64,000 bases of DNA, taken from positions 549,001-613,000 of the forward strand of contig JAPWDM010000043.1 in assembly GCA_035578155.1 (NCBI GenBank), read 5' to 3'. Positions 1-11,800 of this stretch are shown one piece after another (positions within the stretch are counted from its first letter, which is position 1; each line of letters begins with the position of its first letter). The position numbers were made by a program, and so were the translations under genes. This stretch comes from Brachynemurus nebulosus (lineage: Eukaryota; Arthropoda; Insecta; Neuroptera; Myrmeleontidae). Under the pieces are notes generated by a model. The model ran no database searches. It saw only the letters and a list, made by a program, of their open reading frames with translations, and was not told where the DNA came from.

Positions 1-15
1 AATGTTACTTGTAAG

Positions 16-480
16 CAGTGTTCCCTCTAATTTCTTGTGACCTGTGTGCGCACTTTTTTAAGTGTATGCAGTTTTTTACAAAATAAAAAAAAATGTTAGC
101 CGGCACAATGAAAAAAAAAAAAAAAAGAAAAACAAACTAAAATCAGGTCAAATTATTAGTTCGTAAAGACAGAATTTCGCTGATTACTGTGAATTCCCCT
201 TTTCATTCAAATGAAAAATAAAAATATTTATGTTGCCATTTATATCTATACCATCTATACACAAAATCTATAGTTGGCGGTTTATTTAAATCTAAAACTA
301 TATATATATATATTTGATTCAATTTTTTTCATTTAATTTTTCTTTATATGGATTTCATATGCAGGTGAAATTTTATTTTCTACACGAAAACAAAATTGTG
401 TGCGCGCTAGTATTTTCCATGTGCGCTATGTTTTAAATTTATGTGCGCGCGCACACGCGCACAGCTTAGAGGGAACACTG
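16..480. mobile_element. hAT-type MITE, copy A
   Basis: The ends are inverted repeats, CAGTGTTCCCTCTAA on the left and TTAGAGGGAACACTG on the right. They are flanked by a perfect 8-bp duplication, CTTGTAAG, at 8-15 and 481-488. An 8-bp duplication with CAG-type ends is the hAT superfamily signature. The interior is AT-rich with GCGC/GTGTGCGC runs near both ends and has no credible coding region. A related, longer copy in opposite orientation lies at 12418-13330. The intact duplication suggests a fairly recent insertion. Confidence 0.88.
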
Positions 481-488
481 CTTGTAAG

Positions 489-831
489 TCTTAAATTTAA
501 TCCGAAATTTGGACCGCGAAATCACTCTTTTACTTGCAATGATTGTTCTTTTCAAATCAGTCTAAAAATTGGAAATTCAGTTTTCCAAATTTTAAGATTT
601 ATTACAAAAAAATATAAATGATCGCTCAGAATACAGTAGCTTTCGAGGCAAATACACTTTTGTCTATACTGAAAAATACTAAAAACTTTAAATATCTCAG
701 GATTGACATTCCAACATTGCGATTACCTAATATGCTTATAAAAGCCAGTCATTAAAAGTAGTATCTGATTTACCACCTTTGATAATTGACTATAGGTACC
801 TATATGCCTTATTAATTCAGACTTGGGAAAA
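489..831. other. AT-rich, nothing recognised
   Basis: I see no open coding stretch or repeat structure between the hAT MITE and the next inverted-repeat terminus. Confidence 0.5.
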
Positions 832-1654
832 CAGTGGTCCCTAACAGAATCGCCATATAAAATGTTTTGGATTGGGGGGCTATAAATTTTATTACAAAGC
901 TGAGGATTTTCCTCTGGATTTGAAGATTAGCCTAAGGAAGCTTTTGAGAACAAATTAGTAAAAATCAAAAATTACCCATTTTTCATAATTTAATATATAA
1001 TTTTGATTTTAAAAATAATTTAAAAAAATTAATGTTGAATAAATAAGTGGTCGACTGTAATAGAAATTAATTTAGGCGAATTCAAAACATTTATAATGTA
1101 AACAATATCTCTATTTCCTTTATGATTATTTAAATAATATCTATATCTCACCTTCTTTATACCTGTTTTAATGTAAACAAAATTGATTGTATTAGTAGAT
1201 TGTATCACTCTAGTAGGTAGCTCACAAGATTGAAGATGGTTTTGTTTTTGCATTAGAAAAATATAAGATATGTATGTACATATAACAAGCAAAATGATTC
1301 ATAATATTGGCAATTAACACTTTCAGTCCCATGGCTTCGGCATCCGAAACCAAACAAAACATCCCCAGAGGCCGACCGCGATCAATGATTAATTGATTAG
1401 TAAGTTGGTTACGTATTATGTGTGCGATACATACATACCAACACATACACACACAAATACATACTAACACATACTACTCTTTTGGTTTCTATGTACGTAT
1501 AAAATATAAAACATTTTAAGATAAACAAAAAATGCATAAAAAATATAATTTATGTTTTTAAATAAAATTGATTTGAATGTAGTCATTGTATAATTATGTA
1601 GTATGTACATATCACGTTTATGTGTGCGTTTATGACTGTATGTTTACAGTATGT

Positions 1655-3060
1655 CAGTCAAGATAGCCCCACCATTTTATTTTTTTTAAATAAAAAGGGT
1701 TGTGCTGTATTGTGCTAGACATGTGCTATAATGTGCCGTAAATAAAAAAAATATTTTATTAAAATTACGACTTTTATGGCTAAAAATTATTTTTGGGCGT
1801 CAAGTTAGCCCCGCCATTTTCTTTTTTCCAAATACAAAAGGTTGTGCTGTATTGTGCCAGACATGTGCCACTATGTGCCGTAAATAAAAAAATTATTTTA
1901 TTAAAATTACGACTTTTATGGCTAAAAACTATTTTTGGGTGTCAAGTTAGCCCCGCCATTTTCTTTTTTCCAATTAAAAAAGGTTGTGCTGTATTGTGCT
2001 AAAAGTGTGCTACAATGTGCCGTAAATAAAAAGAACTTTTTTTGAAAATTACGATTTTTGCAGCCAATTTTTGGGTGTAAAGTTAACCCCGCCATTTTGT
2101 TTTTTTAAAATAAAAATGGTTGTTCTGTATTGTGCTAGACGTGTGCTACAATGTGCCATAAATAAAAATTTTTTTTTTGAAAATTACGATTTTTACAGCT
2201 GATTTTTGGGTGTAAAGTTAGCCCCGCCATTTTGTTTTTTTAAAATAAAAATTGTTATTCTGTATTGTGCTAGACGTGTGCTACGATGTGCCGTAAATAA
2301 AATTTATTTTTTTTTAAATTACGATTTTTACAGCCAATTTTTGGGTGTAAAGTTAGCCCCGCCATTTTGTTTTTTTAAAACAAAAATGGTTGTTCTGTAT
2401 TGTGCCAGACGTGTGCTCTAATGTGCCGTAAATAAAAAAATTATTTTATTAAAATTACGACTTTTATGGCTAAAAATTATTTTTGGGCGTCAAGTTAGCC
2501 CTGCCATCTTCTTTTTTCCAAATAAAAAAGGTTGTGCTGTATTGTGCCAGACCTGTGTCATTATGTGCCGTAAATAAAAAAATGATTTTATTAAAATTAC
2601 GACTTTTATAGCTAAAAACTATTTTTGGGCGTCAAGTTAGCCCCGCCATTTTATTTTTTTCAAATTAAAATGGTTGTTCTGTATTGTGCTAAACGTGTGC
2701 TACAATGTGCCGTAAATAAAAAATTTGTTTTTTGAAAATTATGATTTTTACAACCAATTTTTGGGTGTAAAGTTAGTCCCGCCATTTTGTTTTTTTAAAA
2801 CAAAAATGGTTGTTCTGTATTGTGCTAGACGTGTGCTACAATGTACCATAAATAAAAAAGTTTTGTTTTGAAAATTACGATTTTCACAGGCAATTTTTGG
2901 GTGTAAGTTAGCGCCGCCATTTTTTTTTTTAACGAAAATGGTTGTTCCGTATTGTGCTACACTTGTTCTAGAATGTACCGTAAATAAACAAAAATTTTTT
3001 GATAATTATGATTTTTACAGCCAATTTTTGCCTTTGCTTTTTTTAAACAAAAAGGTTGTT
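1655..3060 (+). repeat. Tandem array, 135-142 bp units, left arm
   Basis: About ten units recur with phased landmarks: AGTTAGCCCCGCCATTTT, TGTATTGTGCTAGAC and GTGCCGTAAATAAA. Two subtypes are visible. Type A (about 142 bp) has 'acttttatggctaaaaa' and 'ggcgtcaagtt'. Type B (about 135 bp) has 'acgatttttacagccaa' and 'gggtgtaaagtt'. From the outer end the order is A A A B B B A A B B, after which units decay. Short ORFs in this stretch only translate the repeat. Confidence 0.9.
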
Positions 3061-3456
3061 CTGTACTGAGCTAGACACGTGCTACCATGTGCCGCAAAAA
3101 AAATTATTTTTTTTACACTCAATTTTTATATCCATCAAGGTAGCACCTCTATGTTGCCCTTTTCAGAAAAAAAACTTTTGTTGCAATGTGCTCTACATGT
3201 GTCATTATGTATACCGCCAGTAATTCAGGTGCCGAAAGAAAAAACAAAAAATTATTTAAAAAAAAAAAAAAAATTAGCCCCGTTTGAGAAATACACCAGT
3301 TACGCTGTTATGTGTTTGCTAGCTGACAGTTCATTTTATTAAATTGTTGCTACAAGTTTTCATAATACAAACAGGGTTCCTCAGCAGTTTTCGTGATGGA
3401 TTTAAAAAAACTGAAATATTTGAAATTGTAATATTTAATAGTTAAAATAAAATATC
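3061..3456. other. Decayed array tail and spacer
   Basis: Degenerate remnants of the array unit continue to about 3230, followed by AT-rich DNA with no feature I can support. Confidence 0.5.
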
Positions 3457-3956
3457 TTTTTCTACAATCTTAGTGGAAAGTAGGCTTTTGCGCTCTGTGA
3501 AGAGAGCACAAAATGTGTATTTGCCGAAGACTGTCGTTTCCGAGCAACGAAGTACTACTTTGCGCTTTAAAGCGGCAAAGTAATACTTTGTCGCTCACTC
3601 AACGTATATTTAATTACAAATCGGGTAGGCGTTGTTTATATTTTCTATGGTAACAAATAAAAAGATTCTAAAATTATCGTAATCAAGTGAAATATTAATT
3701 ATATTAAATTTCAAAATAACTGCAAAATATTAATTAAAAATAATAAATAACTATAATTAATAAATAATAAGAATAAAATATTTAAAAAAAATATGTATAT
3801 ATATGACGGAAATATGTAATAGTGACAGTGATTTCTCAAGTACACCTCTTCTGAAGCTGCAAAATTTATAATATTATAGTAAATATTAACGTCCATTATT
3901 ATTTTTTCAAGTATCTTTTAAATAAAAAAAAAAAAATTTATAAGATTGTAGAAAAA
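3457..3956. mobile_element. MITE-like unit with 16-bp inverted ends
   Basis: TTTTTCTACAATCTTA at 3457-3472 is inverted at 3941-3956 (TAAGATTGTAGAAAAA). Inside is a GC-richer block with 'gcgctctgtgaagagagcac' and 'tttgcgctttaaagcggcaaag'. No target duplication was identified, so the family is unassigned. Confidence 0.45.
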
Positions 3957-4400
3957 ATTTTGTGTGTAATTTGAGCACAAAATGACTTGCCACTCTCATG
4001 AGATAAACGCGCTCCGCCTGGCGGTGTCGCGCGCCAACATTCTCAATCGAGCGGAAAAGCACCATTGTGCGCTCTTAATACACAAATAACTATTATAATA
4101 GTATTTTACAATATAAGTTCGGTAAGTTGTTTTTACTGATCGAAAAAATGTTGCGAAAATGAGACCCGCAGGGTCGAGTTTTTTAAATTTTCGAAATCAA
4201 TAAAGGCACTTAACGCATCGTGTATTGTATAATATTTTTTGAAGGATTGATTTAAAATAATTAAAAATAAAAAGATATAAAATAAAAATAAAATTCGGAT
4301 AATATAGGTGAAATTTATATTTCTGATATCACATAGAATTTCATGAATAAATATTATAATTTTTTATAGCAACTATAATACGAATCTTTGTAGTGACAAT

Positions 4401-4908
4401 AGGGTATTTGACAATTTTTTAAAAATCATCTTAGTGTGTTCATTACTTCTTACTAAACTAATACACATTTTTAAATTATTTTTTACTATATTTTTAATAA
4501 AAATCACCGATAAAATTTCAATTTTTCAAAAATATCACCGAAACGCTGCTTTCTGTGACGTCAAATCGTATGACGTCACTGGCTCTAAAACATTGAGTGG
4601 TAGTAGTAGGTCTAGTAATGAAAATTAATAATGAAAAATTTCTTTCATAGTTACCAAGAAAGTAAACAGTTTTTTTCCTAACTACAATATAATACCTACA
4701 TATTCGAACGAGCTTGTGACGTAAACTGTTTTTGCTTGATGTTTTTGATTACGTCATTTTTAACGTAAATTTTGTAATTTTATTTAATTAAAATTTTTAT
4801 ATTTTTGAATGAAATAACTTGTAAAAAAGCAATATTCAGTATCATTATGACTGGAGCAATTATTTAAAAATCAAAATAGATATTTTTTCAACTACTGTCA
4901 AATACCCC
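4401..4908. mobile_element. MITE-like unit with GGGTATTTGACA ends
   Basis: GGGTATTTGACA at 4402-4413 is matched by TGTCAAATACCC at 4896-4907. TGACAA occurs just outside both ends and could be a decayed target duplication. The interior carries several TGACGTCA-like motifs, as do the sequences around the THAP exon at 20.9 kb, but the relationship is unproven. Confidence 0.45.
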
Positions 4909-5583
4909 GTTGACAAATATATTTGTAAATAAAAAATTAAGTGTCAATATTTAATTGGCATGAATATTTTTTTGATTTTTCTATTAAAAAATTTGAGGAA
5001 AATAGTTTTGTTAAACTATAATATTAGTGAGAATAATGAAATTAATGAAGCATTTTAATTTTGGGTGCAAATTTATTCTTGTAGAGTGAAAGGAAGATTA
5101 TGAAAACCACAGAAAATTTTAATGCTTGAACAGCCTTTTAAAATGTCAATAAAATATGAAGACTTATGGCAACAATAATAATAATAATGTGCAAACGAGT
5201 AAAAATTTTCATATTAAGCGATTAATTTTCCTAATTGTTCAAATTGTATTTTTAATTTCAATATAAATAAATAATTACAATTATTTTTGAGCTAATTTCA
5301 CTTACCGCACTCATATTCACTTACCAGGCCCCTGTTTTACTTACCACATTGTTATTTTGAGGTTTCCATGGATATAAACAAACGTTCGGGAAATATAATT
5401 TACCAGCATTCTCAACAGCATCGGTAAATGCATAAAAATACACGATCGTGTAAAAAATTAATTCCTTATAATTAACTTTAAAAAAATTAAATAAATAAAA
5501 ATGGAAATAAATTACGGTTTGCAATTTCGGCTTTTATAATAGGTCCTTAAAAAATAACATATTTTACTATAAAAATAATTATT
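4909..5583. other. AT-rich interior, no gene recognised
   Basis: This lies between the MITE-like unit and the 3' end of the USP-like fragment. A 67-codon open stretch on the minus strand at 5321-5524 has no recognisable motif. Confidence 0.4.
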
Positions 5584-5802
5584 TTATTCAATAACATAAA
5601 TACATAAATGAACATAAACACTCTTATGACCGCTAAAGGTACGCACTGATCCTCTTTTCGACATATCGTCGAATTCGAGCCAGTGCTCTAGCATTTTTAC
5701 ATAGGCCGTATAATGGCCGTAGGAATTTGGTTTAAAATTTCCGGAATAACAAATTATTCCTACTAATTTATATTTTTGTTGAAGATTCAATTCTAAAGGA
5801 TC
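5584..5802 (-). pseudogene. Ubiquitin-specific protease-like C-terminal fragment
   Basis: About 72 residues are readable, ending in TAA. YKLVGIICYSG is followed by GHYTAYVK and then WLEFDDM. This is the arrangement of the USP/UCH (peptidase C19) catalytic histidine box, in which GHY carries the active-site His and the later W-x-FDD segment closes the fold. The Cys box and the rest of a normal USP (over 300 residues) are absent. A stop at 5803-5805 falls exactly where the tandem array begins, so the upstream part was cut off by the array. The fragment reads toward the element interior. It could be a captured host gene piece or part of a transposon-encoded USP. Assignment rests on motif pattern only. 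Confidence 0.6.
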
Positions 5803-5805
5803 CTA

Positions 5806-6705
5806 TGGCACAATACAGCACAACCTTTTTTATTTGGAAAAAAGAAAATGGCGGGGCTAACTTGACGCCCAAAAATAATTTTTAGACATAAAAGTCGTAA
5901 TTTTAATAAAATAATTTTTTTATTTACGGCACATTAGAGCACACGTCTAGCACAATACAGAACAACCATATTTGTTTTAAAAAAACAAAATGGCGGGGCT
6001 AACTTTACACCCAAAAATTGGCTGTAAAAATCGTAATTTAAAAAAAAATAAATTTTATTTACGGCACATCGAAGCACACCTCTAGCACAATACAGAACAA
6101 CCATTTTTATTTTAAAAAAACAAAATGGCGGGGCTAGCATTACTCCCAAAAATCGGCTGTAAAAATCGTCATTTTCAAAAAAAAAAAATTTTTTATTTAC
6201 GCCACATTGTAGCCACCGTCTAGCACAATACAGAACAACCATTTTTATTTTAAAAAAACAAAATGGCGGGGCTAACTTTACACCCAAAAATTGGCTGTAA
6301 AAATCGTAATTTTCAAAAAAAGGTTCTTTTTATTTACGGCACATTGTAGCACATGTCTGGCACAATACAGCACAACCTTTTTTAATTGGAAAAAAGAAAA
6401 TGGCGGTGCTAACTTGACACCCAAAAATAGTTTTTAGCCATAAAAGTCGTAATTTTAATAAAATAATTTTTTTATTTACGGCACATAGTGGCACATGTCT
6501 GGCACAATACAGCACAACCTTTTGTATTTGGAAAAAAGAAAATGGCGGGACTAACTTGACGCCCAAAAATAATTTTTAGCCATTAAAGTCGTAATTTTAA
6601 TAAAATAATTTTTTTATTTACGACACATTATAGCACACATCTAGCACAATACAGCACAACCCTTCTTATTTAAAAAAAGAAAAATGGCGGGGCTATCTTG
6701 ACTGA
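5806..6705 (-). repeat. Tandem array, 135-142 bp units, right arm
   Basis: About 6.5 units of the array at 1655-3060 occur here inverted. Read from the outer end, the subtype order is A A A B B B A, the same as the first seven units of the left arm. The border, GGGGCTATCTTGACTGACAT at about 6686-6705, mirrors the left border near 1650-1670. The inner end is truncated against the USP-like fragment. Confidence 0.88.
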
Positions 6706-7031
6706 CATGTTTACAGTTTTACACATATGTAAATGTTGAACGGTATTGAATTTATTTAGTGTTTGAATCATTTTATTTTATGTATTTGTTTATATAAATT
6801 TTTTTTTAAATATTGCCGGCTTCCGGGGAAGTTTGCTGTGAAATTGCTCGGGCCTCATAGTGTTAAAAAACACAAACAGACACAAAACAACATTAACGAT
6901 GTGGTATTAGTAGTAAAACGTCGTAAAACTGATTTTTAAAAAGGATTGATAATATTTTTACGTTTTATGACAGCCCTCCAGCTCTATTCGTAGCCCCCCA
7001 GTACAAAATATTTTATATGGCGACCCTTTTC

Positions 7032-8126
7032 TTCCCATCTCTTCTTATTATTTATTATTTAATATGAATTAATTTCACTGCAATTTTAATTGATAAGGTA
7101 CCAAATCATAATACCAATGAAAATATATTTAAATATAATTATTAGAAGTTTCGAATTTGTTTACGCAATTAAATTGATTATATCTTGTATTTACTTGAAT
7201 ACTCATGTTTTAATATTTAGTTATAATGCAAAAAAGTCGATACAAATTTTTATTTGATTACTTTCATTTAATATTTGTAATTTCTTTTTGACTGATTACT
7301 TGAAAAATTGTGAGTAGTGACTTATCTTTTAGTGTTTCGTTTGTTACTCTTCTATTAGTTGTTAACAAATTTACAGAATGAATTTATATTTAAAGCATGA
7401 CCAAAGGTAAATATTTTTATTCTCCGATAATATCTCATTTTAAAATAGTAGTTATGCAATTATAAAGATGATTAGATTATATTTTAATTAAAAATAATTT
7501 GTGAAAATGTTTCAAACAATGTAACTACAATATTACTTTTGACGTAAAACTTAATTAATTAAAGTTTTATTTGCATAAATATAAATTCTAAATACAATTT
7601 CCATTTAATTCAGCAATATTAATGCAATAATAATAAAAAATTAATCAATTTAACCCCACATTCGGTAAGCAAATTACTTAAATATACTTTATGGATTACA
7701 TATTATATGATATCACTTTACACATGTCACGTAATTACTTACTTACTAAAGTAAATTGTGTTAAACAAATAATCAATATAAAACTTTCACTAACAAAAAA
7801 ATTTCTTAATTTTTTTTGTTTAAAAAAATGATCTAAACTGAATTACATTATCTCGATGTATGGATGACTCGCTCGCTAATTATTATCATCATGAATATTA
7901 GAGAAATGATGCATAATCGATGCATATATTAATGAGCATTGTAATTTAAAATCAACATTAAGAAAAATAATAGAAAGTTAGAAAATGTAAACACAATTTT
8001 TTTTTTTTTTGTTAAATCATAAGTAAATTTAAAATTCATCTGACAGTGTTAGAATAATATAACAGTGCAAAAAGTATATTTTCTTATACGGAAATGATAA
8101 TACTATGTTCGTTGAGACTTTGTTAT
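7032..8126. other. AT-rich, nothing recognised
   Basis: No extended ORF, tandem structure or inverted repeat was noticed in this stretch. Confidence 0.5.
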
Positions 8127-8170
8127 ACAGTCGAAACTCGTTATAGGCAAGCCCCGTTATAGCGAATTTC
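8127..8170 (+). mobile_element. Lone pogo/Tigger-like terminus
   Basis: TA followed by CAGTCGAAACTCGTTATAGG is the usual pogo-like end with a TA target site. The opposite terminus was not found. A poly(A) tract lies at about 8293-8324. Confidence 0.35.
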
Positions 8171-8423
8171 TCCGATATTTGTTTACATTTGTCTCGAAGA
8201 AGTTACCCCCACTAGAAGCTCATATAACTTTGATTTGTGTCTCTCGTTATGAAAAAGAATAGGTATGTACCATCGTTCAATTCGTACAAATAACAAAAAA
8301 AAAAAAAAAAAAAAAAAAAAAAACAAGTGCCTGCTTCTTATAACGAATGTAGGTTTCAAATTCATAAGCATTACCTACTCATACAAAAAATTAGCATGCC
8401 CTAACTCTATGTTGGTGGGGAAC

Positions 8424-9240
8424 AGGGCCGGCGCTAGAGGTTTTGCCGCCCCGAGCAAGATATAAACTTAACGTCCCTATTTCTCTAAAAAAAGTAAAAA
8501 AAAGTTTGATTTCTTACTTTCCCAGAGTGAGAAGTAATGTTTCAGTGTTTTCAAGTTTAGTTCTATTTGACATAGTTTCGCTTATTGCTGTACAACACAT
8601 AGCTATTTCACTCACCAAAGCGAAAAAGCTTTAAAACTACTTGGATACAGAACTGAACTACTTGGATACAGAACTGCATAAAGCATTCAGTTCGTCTGCT
8701 AATTCAATGGAATCAATATCTTTTTAATTTTTTATATGATCAGACAAGGCATTTTCTAAATTCTTGCATTTCAGTATTAAATCACTTATCTAAATTTCTT
8801 GTAATTTGTGCAGGTCGTATAAAAATTAAAAATAAGTAGTGTTTTTCAAGTTGCAAAAATCTCTCTGTTACTAAACTTAGTGCTATGTCAAGCACATTAA
8901 AAAAGAAATCTACTTTAAATTTTATTTTCATCGTACGAGATTGAGCTTCCTTGTATTTCGGTAGCCGCGCAAGTACTTTCACTTTCTGGAAGTTCTGGAT
9001 TTGTTTCTTCTTCCAATTCTTTAGAGCTGCTAGCTTCTACGGATCGTCCTTCCATGATTTCTGACGTTGTATATTCCTCATTTTGAATATTTTCGGAAGT
9101 AGAATAGAAATATCTTCTTCACTAACACTGTCACTAAGAAAGTTATCTAGTTTACTTGACGAACCACTCATTTTCTTAATGTTTGCGTTTCTTTTCGCCC
9201 TTCTCTTACGGTATTGAGCTCCTGATAACCGTTTCTACCC
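8424..9240 (-). pseudogene. Internally deleted hAT transposase (ZMYM/TTF-type lineage)
   Basis: On the minus strand from about 9234, KRLSGAQYRKRRAKRNANIK can be read. This is the typical SGAQ-RKRK N-terminus of hAT transposases related to zinc-finger MYM type 1 proteins. It runs into an acidic linker (SDSVSEEDIS, then after a frameshift NEEYTTSEIMEGRSVEASSS). An internal deletion joins this to C-terminal hAT sequence near 8.78-8.92 kb: NVLDIALSLVTERFLQLEKH, then CKNLENALSDHIKN, a stop, and KDIDSIELADELNALCSSV. Several stops and frameshifts make it non-functional. The + strand sequence CAGGGCCGGCGCTAGAGG at 8424 is a typical hAT terminal repeat and marks the 3' end. The 5' end was not found. 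The catalytic core and zinc finger are missing. Confidence 0.75.
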
Positions 9241-10329
9241 ATATTCTGACATAATTAATAGGATTTGTAAACTTACACTATATATTTAATCAAAAAGAGT
9301 CAATAGTAAAAAGTTCTAATTAAAAAAGTTGTAAAATTGTAGATAGGGTTGGGCGGGGTAAAAAAACGACACTGTTCAAGTGGGGTAAAAAAAGACATAA
9401 TTATAATAAACTGAACAGTGTTAAATTCGAAAAATAAAAAATATTACAACAAAATACATTAGTATTTTAATCTGTCTGGGCTAAAAATATTTTTTGGAGA
9501 GGGCTTTATAACATAAAAAAATTTTCTCCCAAACTTCTGTTATTCATGAGCGAAAAACTTTCATTCCGCGACGACAAACTTTTTCAGTAAGTAAACAATC
9601 TGGTAAGATAGAGTGCTATACTTTTTTCTTGTTATTCTACATGCTTTAGTAATGTTAAGTACAAAGTTTTATTTAAATGGTCTAACTGCTTGTAATTTTT
9701 TTATATGTTAAAAAAAATAAAAAAATGGGGTAAAGAAAAGACAAAACAAGGGGTTAACATTTAGGAAAATTAAAAATTACTGACAGGGATTTTCATCTTA
9801 AAACTATATAATGACATGTTTATGTATTTTTTATGGATTAAAAAAATACTGATTCTTCAATAAAACAATTTTTTTTTTAGTGAGGAGACGGTTTTCATGG
9901 ATATCAATTTCAGCTTATTGGAAAATTTGTATTTTTGACCCATGAAAATTTATTTGTTTTTATAATGTATAACTATGCTTTACTGCACACATTTAGTATT
10001 TTCAACTTATTCATAGATTATTTTGATTTATTTTTTTACTTTATGTAATGTGGTGTAAAAAAAAGACAACCTCAAATTAGCATATTTGGTTTTTTAATGA
10101 GCTACAATAAATTTTTTATTAGTTGTACGTTTGTGAAATAAAAACTATTTTAATATTTAAAGTCCAAAGAAATTTCCTATGAGTCAAGCTTTTGCATCAG
10201 CTAACTTTTTCTGACTTTTGTTTAATTTTTTGGTGGATAGTCTCTGGTAGTTAATAATTGGTTTTTCTTGGAGTTATTTCCACCAGTGGTAATTATACTA
10301 CTTTTTATACGTAATAAATACTATATATA

Positions 10330-10353
10330 TTTCTTCCATTTAAGGATCATCAG
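10330..10353 (-). ncRNA. Degenerate hammerhead-ribozyme-like core
   Basis: On the minus strand, CTGATGA (10353-10347) is followed by TCC-TTAAAT-GGA, which can form a 3-bp stem II, and then by GAAA (10333-10330). The mirror position in the other arm (about 12090-12115) has lost the core (CAGATGA then TATAG). Stem I is not convincing, so activity is doubtful. Penelope-like elements are known to carry hammerhead motifs, which supports the interpretation. Confidence 0.35.
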
Positions 10354-11164
10354 GGACATTAACATTTGATATTTAAAATTTACATTTTTTGTGGTGACTA
10401 GAATTAAATTTAAGTTAAAATTAATTGAAATGTTTACAATTATAGTTAGTGCTTAATTTACTTACAATTTCTAATTATAAATATGTCAATATAGTTGTAA
10501 ATTTTTTTTTTTACGTTGTCAATTGGATTTTTAAGTGAAGTTTAAGTGATGTGATTATTTAAAATATGTAGATACAGTAACTTTTTTTTATGAGACACAT
10601 CTGTGTAAAAGAGAAATTGTTAATTGACATTATGAATTTGATATAATAATCTATTTTTTGGTTATGTTTACTTACTATTGTTTGTTAGTTTTGATGAATT
10701 ATTACACTTTTTCCCCTTGACACATGTATCTATGTTTTGTATATGTTCCATTTCTTCTTCGATTGTAAGTTGTTTTGTTTATCTTTATGTTTTACATTAT
10801 TTTATTTATTTTTAACAATTTTACTTTGTTAACTGCCATGTGTTTACTTATGCGGTTTGAACTTGTATGTGAAAGGACGCTGTAACGTTATTTTTGAAAT
10901 TTGTTCTGTTTTGGCGCATGCGCTATTTTAGGTTATGATGGCGGTATTTTTAAGATGGATGTACAATATTTTATATGAATGATTATTTACAATCTGTGGA
11001 GAAATGGAACATATTTACATGGTTTGATATTTTATTGTATTTTTTTAAAAGGTTAAGAGTCTTTTCTTATGGTGTTAATAGTTTGTGTATAATATCTTTT
11101 TATATTTGGATTATCTATTTCAGTTTGTTTATTACAATTTTGATTTATGTTTATGAAAAGGCTT

Positions 11165-11383
11165 TCAGATATTAAACGTTTTTTGTATGAGTTTTCTAAA
11201 TTCAAAATTGTTTGTTTCTATGAAATTGAATTGGTGTGAGTTATTGTATGCGTGCATCTGAAATCCCGTGGAGTTCTATCCTGTTCGAAGTCGGTATTTA
11301 TGGGTGTAAAGTCTCTGTTTAAAGGCATTCCTTGATTGACCGATATAGGAAACCAGACATTGTTGGCATACAATTTTGATTTA
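11165..11383 (-). pseudogene. GIY-YIG endonuclease remnant of a Penelope-like element
   Basis: The minus strand reads IVCQQCLVSYIGQSRNAFKQ, continuing to a stop at 11276-11278. Beyond the stop the same frame continues with HAYNNSHQFNFIETNNFEFR and then NI-stop. C-x2-C-x3-YIGQ-x5-F-x2-R is the GIY-YIG pattern with the linked Cys pair seen in Penelope-like endonucleases. The later H-x-F-x-F segment also fits the family. One internal stop and the missing GVY start make it non-functional. It occupies the unpaired centre of the 10.2-12.2 kb palindrome. Confidence 0.72.
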
Positions 11384-11762
11384 TATTTATAAAAAATTAT
11401 AAATATAAATCAAAATTGTAATAAACAAACTGAAATAGATAATCCAAATATAAAAATATATTATACACAAACTATTAACACCACAAGAAAAGACTCTTAA
11501 CCTTTTAAAAAAATACAATAAAATATCAAACTATGTAAATATGTTCCATTTCTCCACAGATTGTAAATAATCATTCAAATCAACAAATTTCAAAAATAAC
11601 GTTACAGCGTCCTTTCACATACAAGTTCAAACCGCATAAGTAAACACATGGCAGTTAACAAAGTAAAATTATCAAAAATAAATAAAATAATGTAAAACAT
11701 AAAAAAGAGAAAAAAATGTAATAATTCATCAAAGCTAACAAACAATAGTAAGTAAACATAAC

Positions 11763-11800
<38 letters not shown>

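Larger units (their letters stand above)
832..7031. mobile_element. Composite foldback-type element with tandem-array arms
   Basis: Inverted repeats at 851-882 and 6991-7022 agree at about 28 of 32 positions (CGCCATATAAAAT outward, GGGGGGCTA inward). The left border CAGTGGTCCCTAAC at 832 resembles a hAT end, but no matching right border is seen. Inside, 1318-1372 is again inverted relative to 6806-6870. The arms then run into inverted tandem arrays at 1655-3060 and 5806-6705. The middle, about 3.1-5.8 kb, holds two smaller MITE-like units and a USP-like gene fragment. Long inverted arms made of tandem repeats are the hallmark of foldback (FB/Galileo-like) elements. I could not find a convincing target-site duplication. 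Confidence 0.6.

Noticed and set aside
1793..2421. ORFs repeating GVKLAPPFCFFK (also 5934-6566 on the minus strand)
   Set aside because: They are the translation of the 135-142 bp tandem unit; the frame breaks at unit boundaries and codon changes show no protein-level constraint.
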